64,000 nucleotides of DNA, taken from the NCBI RefSeq assembly GCF_040372045.1, contig NZ_BAABWH010000010.1. One strand, 5' to 3'. Shown here in pieces: positions 1 to 8,585 of the stretch (the stretch's first letter is position 1; every line of letters starts with the position of its first letter). A program made the translations under genes and the position numbers. The notes beneath the pieces were generated by a model. It ran no database searches. It was given only the letters and a program-made list of their open reading frames with translations, and was not told where the DNA came from. The DNA comes from Thalassolituus sp006212115. GTDB taxonomy: Bacteria > Pseudomonadota > Gammaproteobacteria > Pseudomonadales > Oceanobacteraceae.

Positions 1-976
1 TGTGCAATGGATCTTCTGCATCAAATCCGACCACGAGTGCGTCGTACTGTGACGAGCGAAGTTCTTTGCGGGCAAAGGCCAGTAGGTCTGCAAACACATC
101 ACTGCGGTTGTCTTTAAAAACGTTGCAGTGAAGATAAACATAACTGGTTAACGAGCCCGCTGCTGGTAGGGATAGACCGCCGAATATTTTAGTGTAGAGG
201 TTATACAGCGGACGGGCGTATTGAATGGCTTTTGAGTATCCGGCAATGCGTGTCTGCTTAAAGTTTTTCTGATCCCAGAACCCCGTCATACCAACCAATT
301 CGTCGCCTTCGAACGCCAGCAGAAAATCCTCCAGACGAATATCGCGATAATAGCTGTCGTCTGTTCCTACGCGGCTGAAGTCGTAGCAAGGATAAAACTG
401 CTTTTGCGGTGCGTTCTGATCAAAGAAGGTTTGCATCATGGGCACATCAGACGGGGTGGCCCGTCGGATATGACAACCAATGGTGTGTTTTTCCCGTCGG
501 CGCAACTCGATCATGTTGGTGCGGTGGCGACGGAAAGGATTGTACTTAGGTTGCAACTTCAGGCGATTGCCACCCACGGTATCCAGTGATGCTTTGTTTT
601 CTTCAAGGATGACGGTCTGGTAGTAATCCTGATCGATGATCCCTGCAACGGCTTTAAAAAAGCGCAACAGAGTCCGGCCGCCCTGGTAGTCCTTGTGAAT
701 GCGCAGATCGCTGCCGTAACGCAAGGATTTCCGCTGTCCGTTTTCGAATACGTCACGGAAACCCATACTGAATGCACCGGCTATTTTGCCATTCTCGGTG
801 TCTTCCATCACCCACAGGTCGCGGGTGGTGGTGCCCACGTCGGTGGCAAAGAAATAATTAGGCTCGCGCTCGAAGTTGAGTTGAATGCTCCCTTCCTGTG
901 GCGTATCTGAGAGCAGTTCACTCAGCCCTGATGCATCCGCTTCTGTGGTAGGGCGGATGACATAGCGTTGACTCAT
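1..976 (-). CDS. Tandem GNAT-fold acetyltransferase-like protein, partial (runs off the left edge)
   Basis: The reading frame starts at an ATG at 976 (MSQRYVIRPTTEADASGL) and stays open to base 1, so the C-terminus is missing. The N-terminal half looks like a GNAT domain (IRPTTEADA start, a VMEDTENGKIAGAFSMG strand pair, then RIHKDYQGGRTL as the acetyl-CoA loop). A second GNAT-like start, IRRATPSDVPMMQTF, follows about 160 residues in, which suggests two GNAT units. Its ATG overlaps the stop of the upstream GH3 gene (ATGA), so the two are probably translationally coupled. The substrate is unknown; transfer of an acyl group in the same pathway as the GH3 enzyme is an inference. Confidence 0.75.
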   Translation of the reverse strand, partial: MSQRYVIRPTTEADASGLSELLSDTPQEGSIQLNFEREPNYFFATDVGTTTRDLWVMEDTENGKIAGAFSMGFRDVFENGQRKSLRYGSDLRIHKDYQGGRTLLRFFKAVAGIIDQDYYQTVILEENKASLDTVGGNRLKLQPKYNPFRRHRTNMIELRRREKHTIGCHIRRATPSDVPMMQTFFDQNAPQKQFYPCYDFSRVGTDDSYYRDIRLEDFLLAFEGDELVGMTGFWDQKNFKQTRIAGYSKAIQYARPLYNLYTKIFGGLSLPAAGSLTSYVYLHCNVFKDNRSDVFADLLAFARKELRSSQYDALVVGFDAEDPLH

Positions 977-2637
977 GCATCGGCCTCCGCCGGTTTAGAG
1001 CGCTTAAGAATTTCCTTCACAGCACCGGGCATCTGCTCGTTCTGCCATAATGCCAGAGGTTCAATCTTGATGTTGCCTGCAACCATGCCACCGGCAATTT
1101 TATGCTCGGTGTACACTTCCATAGCATCCGGTACGATCAGCATTTCTGCATGACCCAGTTGACCCAGCTCGCGCGCTAACTTGTAGTGGAAGTGCTGGTT
1201 GAGTTGGTCTTCAAGCTGAGCGCCCAGTAGTTCGCGGGCTGCAATGGCATCCTCACCACCTGAGCACAGTAAGCCATACACCGGCTTGTTACGCAGGTCT
1301 GATTGCGGCATCGCGATCAGCGTAACGGGGGACAGACCCATGTTTCCGCTGAAATGATCGATCAGTTTTACCGCTGCATCTGGAGACAGCTTTTCGCCGA
1401 CCATATCGACACCGTCGATACGGCTGATAAAACGCAGGCACGGACACTGATTAATGAAATCGGTGACCAGTAGCATATCTTTGGTCTGGTAGCGTAATAA
1501 GCCATTACCCGTGGTGATGATAGGGCGTACCCGCATGTCTTTTTTGAGTTCCCAGCTGCACAGGATTTCATTTGTGTCGAGGTCTTCGAACTCGTAAAAA
1601 TGACTGGTGAAGGCCAATGGGTATTCGTCTCCCATCGGGAAGGTGACCACCCCCTCAGTCGCGAACAGGCCTTTGCCCTGGAAACCACTGTGCGGGAAAA
1701 TGGCTTGCAGCTTCTCTGCCCAACCTTTTGATGATGACGTATCCCAAGAGCTGATCAACGCCAGATTTGGCCAGATCGCCTTAGTAAACGCTGGGGTAAT
1801 CTCGCCATCCCACTGGCGCATGTAAGCTGCGGCTTCAGGGTTTGAAGGTGGATCGATGTTCTTCAGGCTGTCAAAGGGGGCAACCCAACGGCCAGTTTCC
1901 AGTACCTCAGCGATTTTCTCGCGGTGTTCCTGCATCACCTGCAACAAACTCATGGCAAAGGTTGGACTCCAGACTGACATAAAAGAAAGGTCAGTGCAGG
2001 CAACCAGATAACAGGAGGTCGCGAAGAAAGATTCATCGGAGCTTTCAGCGAGCGATACGCCCTCTGGTACTGCCATGGTGCCGGCCATAAACAGGCGTTT
2101 CCACCAAGGCAGCAGCTGCATATCGTCGTTGATACTCTCGCTGACTTGATTACGCAGGTCGCTAGGAACCCAGGACAGCGACCAATAATGACGGCCTTTC
2201 TTAATACCCGGGAAGTGCGCATACAGATCCGACATCCAGGGGCTGATGGCTTCGTCAGCCTGATCCAGGAACGGACGGGTGTAAGGAATCCATTTGATTT
2301 TTGAGGTGGAGCCAGACGTTGGCTGGTAGCGATCACAGCTTGAGGTGGTCAGCATTGGTTTACCACTCTTCTGCTGTTCGACAATCATGTCGTGCCAGTA
2401 GTCGTAGTCGGTAATCGGGACCTGCTTACGGAATTCTTCGACTGTCATGCCGGCTTTCAGGCCGTGTTTTTCAGCGGAAGCAGCGCCCAGGACCATACCC
2501 AGTGTGTCGTTGAGAATGCCGCGTTGAACGCTCTCAACGTCGTAGCTGGCGTCGATGAATTTACGCGCACCTTTCCTGGTGAGCGTCGCAGACGCGAAAT
2601 GAAGCAACGAGGTGCTGAGGTTCTTAAGAGCAGACAT
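973..2637 (-). CDS. GH3 auxin-responsive-promoter family acyl-acid amido synthetase-like protein
   Basis: 554 residues from the ATG at 2637, which has an AGGAG ribosome site 8 bases upstream; the open frame extends 32 codons further but lacks such a site. The protein has the GH3/firefly-luciferase-type adenylation signatures: TSGSTSKIKWIPYT (ATP loop), LFATEGVVTFPM (TEG motif), GNGLLRYQTKDMLLV and SRIDGVDMVGEKL (hinge). Plant GH3 enzymes adenylate carboxylic acids and join them to amino acids; bacterial members are poorly characterised. It is flanked by GNAT-like genes on the same strand, and its stop overlaps the next gene's start. A biosynthetic role making an acyl-amino acid or similar amide is plausible but unproven. 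Confidence 0.85.
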   Translation of the reverse strand: MSALKNLSTSLLHFASATLTRKGARKFIDASYDVESVQRGILNDTLGMVLGAASAEKHGLKAGMTVEEFRKQVPITDYDYWHDMIVEQQKSGKPMLTTSSCDRYQPTSGSTSKIKWIPYTRPFLDQADEAISPWMSDLYAHFPGIKKGRHYWSLSWVPSDLRNQVSESINDDMQLLPWWKRLFMAGTMAVPEGVSLAESSDESFFATSCYLVACTDLSFMSVWSPTFAMSLLQVMQEHREKIAEVLETGRWVAPFDSLKNIDPPSNPEAAAYMRQWDGEITPAFTKAIWPNLALISSWDTSSSKGWAEKLQAIFPHSGFQGKGLFATEGVVTFPMGDEYPLAFTSHFYEFEDLDTNEILCSWELKKDMRVRPIITTGNGLLRYQTKDMLLVTDFINQCPCLRFISRIDGVDMVGEKLSPDAAVKLIDHFSGNMGLSPVTLIAMPQSDLRNKPVYGLLCSGGEDAIAARELLGAQLEDQLNQHFHYKLARELGQLGHAEMLIVPDAMEVYTEHKIAGGMVAGNIKIEPLALWQNEQMPGAVKEILKRSKPAEADA

Positions 2638-2870
2638 CTGACGGGCTCCTGTATCTTTTGCTATGTTCTGTGATGAGTATTCCGCCGCGAGACAGCAGAA
2701 TTTTTTCTTCATTATTATTGTTAGGCCCAGCACCGATGAGGCTCAGAGGCGGGACCGGGTCAGCGATTTAACCATAAAGTCTTAGGCAACTGAATTATTG
2801 CCTGACTTCGAAGTGTGGCTTTGGCGCATATTAATCACTATGTCACACTTCGAGCCAGACAGCGCCGGTT
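2638..2870 (-). promoter_or_regulatory. Leader of the GH3 gene with a 10-bp inverted repeat
   Basis: A 233-base gap between two same-strand genes. TCGAAGTGTG at 2808-2817 is mirrored exactly by CACACTTCGA at 2844-2853, with 26 bases between. A smaller GGCAA/TTGCC hairpin lies at 2785-2802. This could be an operator or a transcript structure between the upstream GNAT-like gene and the GH3 gene. Function unknown. Confidence 0.35.
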
Positions 2871-3644
2871 TTATGCTGCCAAACGGCGGGTTTTCTTACG
2901 CGCACCCGGGCGGATGCCAAGCGTGCTGCGTACCAGCTTCTTAAAGAACAGGCCGATCGTCGACATACCAATCTCTCCGATGCAGGGGAGTTCGGTGCCG
3001 CGACGCCATTCTGGGTTGCGTTCTTCGAAGAAGCGAATGGCCTCGTTACTGGCGCGCATGCGTGGAGTGATGTCTGCGACATCCGCTTTCAGAGCGTGGT
3101 AGCCGTCACCGAAGTCGAGGATTTTTTCTTCTGCTTTGTAGTAGGACGGGTAGAGCTTATTGCAGTACTGCTCCATCAGACCTTCCATTTCATGATCGTG
3201 TTGGTCATGGCGTGGATAGAATCGCTGAAAGTTGTTGGCCATCAGCAGGTAGGTTTTGTAGCCCTTCGAAATCAGCAACCAGAACATTGGCGTGCTGGGA
3301 CGCAGCATTTTTGCTTTCAACATTTTCATCGCAAACGCAGTGTGCAGGGTTTTATTCCCCCAGAACTCTGGTTCGACGATGGTGTCGCCCGTGAACACAC
3401 CAATCGCTTTCTTGCCTTGATGAATCAGTTCGACTTCGTTGTAGGTGCTGAATCCGACAATTTTATCGGTTGTCTTATTTTTCAGGATCATGACGCCTTT
3501 TTTCTCACTCATATCCTTAATAAAGGTTGAGAGATCGGCGTTTTCGTAGAAACGGGTGAAAATGCTGTGCATTTCGACAAGCTTCGCGATGTTTACTTTA
3601 TTGATTGGAAAGAAACGGCACGAAAGTTTCGCTTTTTTAGTCAT
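2871..3644 (-). CDS. GNAT-like protein of unknown substrate, first gene of the GH3 cluster
   Basis: 257 residues from the ATG at 3644. Residues 40-120 have a GNAT-like arrangement: a VMILKNKTTDKIVGFSTYN strand pair and then TIVEPEFWGNKTLHTAFAMK, which resembles the acetyl-CoA-binding beta-strand and helix. The rest is not recognised. The C-terminus is very basic (RPGARKKTRRLAA). It lies 233 bases upstream of the GH3 gene on the same strand, giving the order GNAT, GH3, GNAT. The GNAT assignment is moderate and the substrate is unknown. Confidence 0.7.
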   Translation of the reverse strand: MTKKAKLSCRFFPINKVNIAKLVEMHSIFTRFYENADLSTFIKDMSEKKGVMILKNKTTDKIVGFSTYNEVELIHQGKKAIGVFTGDTIVEPEFWGNKTLHTAFAMKMLKAKMLRPSTPMFWLLISKGYKTYLLMANNFQRFYPRHDQHDHEMEGLMEQYCNKLYPSYYKAEEKILDFGDGYHALKADVADITPRMRASNEAIRFFEERNPEWRRGTELPCIGEIGMSTIGLFFKKLVRSTLGIRPGARKKTRRLAA

Positions 3645-4102
3645 TGCAGCCTCGATATTTTCTTATTTTTTTTATAACCGCCTCGCCTGACAGGTCGGGC
3701 AGTGTCTGCAATCCGTTGGGAGACTCGATGGTCTGAGTGCTCTTGTCCTCAATCTCATCCGGGGCCAGCGGCCGGGACAACATTGTTAGTGCTCATTGAT
3801 ACTGTGAACTTATGTTAATTATATTTGCTGGGTCGTTACCAGCGTTTTAAATAACGTATCAGCAAGGGGCTCCTCCCTAATGTGACACAGGTCAAAATCA
3901 TGACACGAGAGGGTGATTGTATGCCAAAAACAACCCTTTTGGCTTTACAGAACCTTTAGTTTGGCGTGATAGGTTGCGTTGTTACTCTGTCAGATTAGTT
4001 GAGGCAAACGACTTGTGCAGGTCGAAATCGTGTCACTTTGTTGCAACCCCTTACCGCCTCCCTACAATAGCCGCTGATTTGAAATTCGTGGATATCCCTC
4101 TC
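3645..4102. promoter_or_regulatory. Divergent intergenic region between the GH3 cluster and glmU, with an imperfect direct repeat
   Basis: 458 bases without a convincing gene. An open frame in phase with glmU extends to a TTG at 3917, but GlmU proteins start at the conserved MTLAVVTLAAG segment, so this is taken as leader. CAGGTCAAAATCATGACAC at 3888-3906 recurs as CAGGTCGAAATCGTGTCAC at 4018-4036 (16 of 19 bases the same), a possible paired binding site. A small hairpin GCTGG/CCAGC is at 3827-3843. Promoters for both directions must lie here; I cannot place them with confidence. Confidence 0.45.
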
Positions 4103-5461
4103 ATGACACTGGCTGTTGTAACTCTGGCTGCGGGCAAAGGCTCGCGCATGAAATCTGACTTACCTAAGGTACTGCATAAGTTGGCTGGCAAACCAATGCT
4201 GGATCACGTTTTGACTGCCGCGCAGACGCTGGGTGAGGCAACTCAGCATGTGGTGATTGGTCACGGGGCAGAGGAAGTACGGAAAGCCTTTCCTGACGCT
4301 GAGCTCAAATGGGCTATTCAGGCAGAACAAAAGGGGACGGGGCACGCGGTGGCTCAGGCGTTACCTGATATTGCCGATGATGCTCTGGTTCTGGTGTTGT
4401 ACGGTGATGTTCCATTAATAAAGCCCACTACGCTTTCTGCTCTGGTGGATGCAGCTCAGAATGCGCTGGCCTTGTTGACGGTCACTCTGGATGACCCCAC
4501 CGGTTACGGGCGGATTGTGCGGAACGACGAAGGCGCGGTGCAGGCGATTGTTGAGCACAAGGACGCGACGGATGCGCAGCGTCAGATCAGAGAAGTGAAC
4601 ACCGGCATTATGGCGTTGCCTGCGCGCTTCCTGAAAGTCTGGCTGCCGAAACTGTCTGCAGATAATGCTCAGGGTGAATACTACCTGACGGATGTGATTG
4701 CCATGGCAGTAAGCGATAACGTTCCGGTGACCGCGCTGCATCCCGCCTCCGAGACCGAAGTAGAGGGCGTTAACGATCGCCGTCAGCTAGCGGCTCTAGA
4801 GCGGGTCTTTCAATGTCAGATCGCCGATGAGCTCATGGCTCAGGGCGTTGCTTTGGCAGATCCATCCAGAATTGACGTGCGAGGAACGCTGAAAGTTGGC
4901 CGTAATGTCAGCATTGATGTGGGCTGTGTTTTTGAAGGTGACGTTGAATTGGGTGACGACGTGCAGGTAGGTGCTTACAACGTCATCCGCAATAGCCGTA
5001 TTGGCCAGGGCGTGAGTATTGAGACTTTCTGCCACATAGAGGAAGCGGTGGTGGCACAGGCTTGTAATGTCGGCCCTTATGCCCGTTTGCGTCCCGGGGC
5101 GGACCTTGCTGACGGTGCGCGCGTTGGTAACTTCTGTGAAGTGAAAAAGTCGCAGATAGGGAAAGGCTCAAAGGTCAACCATCTGACTTACATTGGCGAC
5201 GCCACAATCGGAGAAGGCGCAAACATCGGCGCAGGCACCATCACCTGCAACTACGATGGCGTAAATAAATTCCGTACCGAAATTGGCGACGGCGCCTTTA
5301 TCGGATCGAATTCGGCCTTAGTGGCCCCCGTTGTTATTGGCGACGGTGCAACCGTTGCAGCGGGCTCGACAGTGACAAAAGACGTTGGCAGTGAAGAACT
5401 GGCCGTTGCGCGAGGTAAGCAGCGCAACATCGGTGGCTGGAAGAAACCGACAAAAGACTGA
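4103..5461 (+). CDS. glmU: Bifunctional GlmU: GlcNAc-1-phosphate uridylyltransferase / glucosamine-1-phosphate acetyltransferase
   Basis: 452 residues, the usual GlmU length. It makes UDP-GlcNAc for peptidoglycan and lipopolysaccharide in the cytoplasm. The N-terminal pyrophosphorylase domain starts with LAAGKGSRMKSDLPKVLH, followed by GTGHAV and VLYGDVPL. The C-terminal half is a left-handed beta-helix of hexapeptide repeats, with the acetyltransferase segment GNFCEVKKSQIGKGSKVNHL and then NYDGVNKF. The ATG at 4103 is chosen because the family begins there; the frame is open further upstream. It stands alone rather than beside the atp operon or glmS within this window. Confidence 0.97.
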   Translation: MTLAVVTLAAGKGSRMKSDLPKVLHKLAGKPMLDHVLTAAQTLGEATQHVVIGHGAEEVRKAFPDAELKWAIQAEQKGTGHAVAQALPDIADDALVLVLYGDVPLIKPTTLSALVDAAQNALALLTVTLDDPTGYGRIVRNDEGAVQAIVEHKDATDAQRQIREVNTGIMALPARFLKVWLPKLSADNAQGEYYLTDVIAMAVSDNVPVTALHPASETEVEGVNDRRQLAALERVFQCQIADELMAQGVALADPSRIDVRGTLKVGRNVSIDVGCVFEGDVELGDDVQVGAYNVIRNSRIGQGVSIETFCHIEEAVVAQACNVGPYARLRPGADLADGARVGNFCEVKKSQIGKGSKVNHLTYIGDATIGEGANIGAGTITCNYDGVNKFRTEIGDGAFIGSNSALVAPVVIGDGATVAAGSTVTKDVGSEELAVARGKQRNIGGWKKPTKD

Positions 5462-5528
5462 TTAGCCAACACCGGGCTGGTGCAACTTTGCCAGCCTGAC
5501 TCCCACCTCTGATAGGCCAATTTTAGAC

Positions 5529-5945
5529 TCAGTCGAGCAGCTCAATCGCGAGTCGAACAAAGTCCTGCGATGTCACTATGCCTTCTAGCTGGCCATCATC
5601 GTTGGCGACCAGCAAGCAGCCTTCTTTTTCTTTCCTGAGTTGCTCGCCCGCGTCTTTCAGGCTGGTATTGGCCGGTAAGGTTTCCAGTTGTTTCTCAAGG
5701 CAATCAATCACCGGGGTTTTCGCCAGGTAATCCTGCAAATGATGCGCGCCAAATTTATCTGTGATGCGGAACGCTTCCCGAAGAAACTCTTTCTGGCTGA
5801 GTACTCCGGCAATACCACCGTTTTCGTTGATAACGGGAATATGCCGCACATGGTGCTCACGCATCAGCAGTTCGGCATCCCGTAACGTACTCTCCGCATT
5901 CAAGGTATGAACGCCGCGAGTCATGATGTCACTGACGGTCTTCAT
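5529..5945 (-). CDS. CBS-domain-pair protein
   Basis: 138 residues made almost entirely of two CBS motifs: VSDIMTRGVHTLNAESTL with HHVRHIPVINENGGIAGVLS, then TSLKDAGEQLRKEKEGCLLV with LEGIVTSQDFVRLA. Such stand-alone CBS pairs bind adenine nucleotides and regulate a partner, but the partner cannot be told here. It is convergent with glmU and divergent from the ComFB-like gene at 6070. Confidence 0.9.
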   Translation of the reverse strand: MKTVSDIMTRGVHTLNAESTLRDAELLMREHHVRHIPVINENGGIAGVLSQKEFLREAFRITDKFGAHHLQDYLAKTPVIDCLEKQLETLPANTSLKDAGEQLRKEKEGCLLVANDDGQLEGIVTSQDFVRLAIELLD

Positions 5946-6069
5946 GGCTGTTTTTCTCGGTTGTTGATGAATCTCATTTTTCAGTAAAGCACGAAACCCA
6001 TGAGCTGCTATTCTGAGAACAGATAGTCACGACGTCGCACTATTCACCTCGATATCGACAGGAGGGTCC

Positions 6070-6366
6070 ATGAGTTTTTCAGACAGTATCCGCAACTACT
6101 ACGAGCAGATGGTGGCAGAGGAAATCGTCGCGCAACTCAACGCGGCAGGGAGAGAGGCGGATACGGACAACATGGCGGATATCGCCTGTGTTGCATTGAA
6201 TCGTTTACCGCCCAAATACATCCGCTACGAAGTTGATATGGCGTTCTATATGTCACCGGATGAACTGGTGATGACCCGACAGCGAGTACGTGATGGCGTT
6301 GCTGATGCCATTCGTTTTGTCGACGCGCACCGCCGTGACGACGATCTTGGAAATGACATCGCCTGA
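6070..6366 (+). CDS. ComFB-like (late competence / c-di-GMP receptor family) protein
   Basis: 98 residues with a strong AGGAGG site before the ATG. The core resembles the ComFB family: NYYEQMVAEEIVAQL, then CVALNRLPPKYIRYEVD. Some members of this family in cyanobacteria and other bacteria bind cyclic di-GMP; whether this one does is not shown. It lies 76 bases upstream of the response regulator at 6443, on the same strand, so it might share its promoter. The window also encodes two EAL-type proteins at 48-51 kb. Confidence 0.75.
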   Translation: MSFSDSIRNYYEQMVAEEIVAQLNAAGREADTDNMADIACVALNRLPPKYIRYEVDMAFYMSPDELVMTRQRVRDGVADAIRFVDAHRRDDDLGNDIA

Positions 6367-6442
6367 CGGGCGTATTATTGTAAAGACTGGATAGACAGTA
6401 TTGGCAGGCAATGTGTGCGCTGCCCCATGGAGTAAAAGAATA

Positions 6443-7138
6443 ATGAATATCTTATTGGTGGACGATGATACTGAGCTGACGGCTCTGCTTGCCCGATACC
6501 TTGAGAGAGAATTGTTTAAGGTCACTGCTGTTCACACTGCCGAAGAAGGGTTGGCCGAGGCCTTGAGTGGTCGTTATCAGGCGGTTGTGCTGGATGTCAT
6601 GCTACCCGGCGGAAGCGGTATCGATATTCTTGGTCAGATCCGCTCCCGTAGTGATGTGCCCGTACTGATGCTGACAGCCAAGGGCGACGAAATGGATCGT
6701 ATTGAAGGTCTCGAAACGGGTGCCGACGATTATATTCCTAAGCCCTGCAATCCGCGCGAGCTGTCTGCCCGGTTGCGCTCTATTCTGCGTCGGGGACGAT
6801 CAGCTGATGTCACTTCGGCCATGCTCGATCTGGAAGATCTGTCGATCGACTTTGACAAGCATCTGGTACATCGCGCTGGTGAAGAGCTGGAACTGACGGT
6901 CACGGAATTCAATATTCTTGGCGTGCTGGCGCGTGAGGCCGGTAAAGTCGTCGACAAGAACCGGCTTGCTGAGCAGTCCATGCAGCGTTCTCTGACCCTG
7001 TTTGACCGAAGTCTGGATATGCACCTGAGTAATCTGCGTAAGAAACTGGGGCCGTCGCCCGGCGGTGAACAGCGCATCAAAACGATTCGCGGTGTCGGAT
7101 ACATGTACCAGCTTGGGCAGGAATCGACTGAAGCCTGA
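6443..7138 (+). CDS. OmpR/CpxR-family response regulator
   Basis: 231 residues from the ATG at 6443, preceded by ATGGAGTAA as a ribosome site; an in-frame start further upstream is unlikely because MNILLVDDD is the normal receiver start. The receiver has the acidic pair DDD near residue 8, phospho-acceptor Asp51 (VVLDVMLPG) and LTAKGDE with the conserved Lys. The C-terminal half is a winged-helix DNA-binding domain ending in RIKTIRGVGYMY. Its TGA overlaps the ATG of the kinase (TGATG), so they form one operon. It resembles CpxR most closely, with a candidate CpxR box downstream of the kinase. Confidence 0.93.
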   Translation: MNILLVDDDTELTALLARYLERELFKVTAVHTAEEGLAEALSGRYQAVVLDVMLPGGSGIDILGQIRSRSDVPVLMLTAKGDEMDRIEGLETGADDYIPKPCNPRELSARLRSILRRGRSADVTSAMLDLEDLSIDFDKHLVHRAGEELELTVTEFNILGVLAREAGKVVDKNRLAEQSMQRSLTLFDRSLDMHLSNLRKKLGPSPGGEQRIKTIRGVGYMYQLGQESTEA

Positions 7139-8490
7139 TGCGCAGTGTTTTTGTAAAAATCTATCTGGCTTTTATGGTGACCGCGCTGGTAACGACGGCG
7201 GTGACCATCACTATGGCGGCGTACTATCGTCAGTGGTCAAACGATTCGGTCAATCTGATTGCCCCCACAGGTGGATACATTTCCGCAGCGGAATTGATTC
7301 TGCAGCAAGGCGGAGAGCCCTTGTTGTTGGAATGGCTGCTGCGTTTTGAGCGCCACCCTAGCGTGAATGCCTACGTGTTTGATGCTCAGGGGCTCAGCTT
7401 GTTGCCCAACCCGCCTGCTACCGTTCTGGATTATGCGTTTTCTGCAGACAGTTATGAGGCTCAGGTTAATCCGCTGAGTCGTTCTGAGATTCTGGTGAAG
7501 GCCCCTATCGAGAGTGTGCAGGGCCAAGTCTACCTTCTTGTTGTTGAGTTTATGCACCCGCTGGTGGTGTTCAACCTTCCTGCCTACCTCGGCTGGGGGT
7601 TATTGGCGTCCTTCCTGATTTTTGCCGTCTGGAGCCTTATATTGTCGGGCTACCTGACCCGGCCTGTCCGATATATGCAGCAGACCGTACGGGCTTTTGC
7701 TAACGGTGACTGGCGCGCCCGAATGGATGAGCGCTCGTTACGGCGACGTGATGAATTGGGTGAGCTCAGTCGCGAGTTTAATCATATGGCTGGGTATATT
7801 GAACGTCTGATACACGATCAGAAGCAGCTGGTCAGCGATGTATCTCATGAGTTGCGTTCGCCTCTGGCGCGCAGTACGGTCGCCCTCGAGCTCGCGAGGC
7901 TGGATGCCGCCCCGGATCAGGAAGAACACCTCGATCGTATTGAACTCGAAACCCAGCGTCTTAACGAAATGATTGAAGACCTGTTGAACATGGCGAAGTT
8001 GGATACGCAACAGGACCACAGTCACTGGGGGGATGTACATTGCGATAACGTTCTTCAGCAAGTCGTCGAGGACGCTCGGTTTGAACACCCTGATAGTGTG
8101 CTTAACCTGACGCTGTCCGATGGCCTACCGCCCGTTCACGGGGATCGTAAACTACTGAAATCCGCATTTGAAAACATCACCCGAAACGCACTACTGCATA
8201 CCGTCGAGGGCACTAGTGTCGACATCTCTGTCCGGTTGAAGAACGACGGGCTCAGAATCGTGATCCGGGATCATGGACCGGGTGTGCCGGAAGACAAACT
8301 CGATGATCTGTTGCGTCCGTTTGTGCGTGCAGAAACTGCTCGTGAACGTTTGGGAAGCGGCCACCGGGGCTTTGGCCTTGGGCTTGCGATTGCGCATCGG
8401 GTTGTGTCCCATCATCGTGGCCGGATAAGTCTGAAAAATCACCGCGACGGTGGCCTGATGGTCTCTATTCAGCTGCCACTGATGGCCTGA
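7138..8490 (+). CDS. CpxA-like sensor histidine kinase
   Basis: 450 residues. The first membrane segment is near residues 7-28, a periplasmic sensor region spans about 30-148, and the second membrane segment is about 150-178. Then come a HAMP linker (RPVRYMQQTVRAFANGDW), a HisKA helix with phospho-His237 in SDVSHELRSPLARS, and an ATPase domain with NITRNALLHT (N box), RDHGPGVPEDKL (G1) and GLGLAIAHRV (G2). All catalytic motifs are present. The start overlaps the regulator stop by one base. It most likely senses envelope stress, by similarity to CpxA; the real signal is unknown. Confidence 0.93.
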   Translation: MRSVFVKIYLAFMVTALVTTAVTITMAAYYRQWSNDSVNLIAPTGGYISAAELILQQGGEPLLLEWLLRFERHPSVNAYVFDAQGLSLLPNPPATVLDYAFSADSYEAQVNPLSRSEILVKAPIESVQGQVYLLVVEFMHPLVVFNLPAYLGWGLLASFLIFAVWSLILSGYLTRPVRYMQQTVRAFANGDWRARMDERSLRRRDELGELSREFNHMAGYIERLIHDQKQLVSDVSHELRSPLARSTVALELARLDAAPDQEEHLDRIELETQRLNEMIEDLLNMAKLDTQQDHSHWGDVHCDNVLQQVVEDARFEHPDSVLNLTLSDGLPPVHGDRKLLKSAFENITRNALLHTVEGTSVDISVRLKNDGLRIVIRDHGPGVPEDKLDDLLRPFVRAETARERLGSGHRGFGLGLAIAHRVVSHHRGRISLKNHRDGGLMVSIQLPLMA

Positions 8491-8499
8491 GACGTCCTC

Positions 8500-8515
8500 T
8501 TTACGCAGCGTTTAC
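8500..8515. promoter_or_regulatory. Candidate CpxR box
   Basis: TTTAC at 8500-8504 and TTTAC at 8511-8515, that is two GTAAA half-sites on the minus strand six bases apart. The E. coli CpxR consensus is GTAAA, about five bases, GTAAA. It lies 70 bases upstream of the small periplasmic-protein gene and just after the Cpx-like pair. The match is short, so chance cannot be excluded. Confidence 0.45.
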
Positions 8516-8585
8516 TTCTATGCGCTGTAATAAATTGTATCGCTGCCGTTACAATACTACCGGTTAATATTAAGCAGGTAGTATT

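Noticed and set aside
3917..4102. Extended start of glmU at a TTG, adding 62 residues
   Set aside because: GlmU proteins begin at the MTLAVVTLAAG segment and the extra residues have no known counterpart; a repeat element lies in this stretch.
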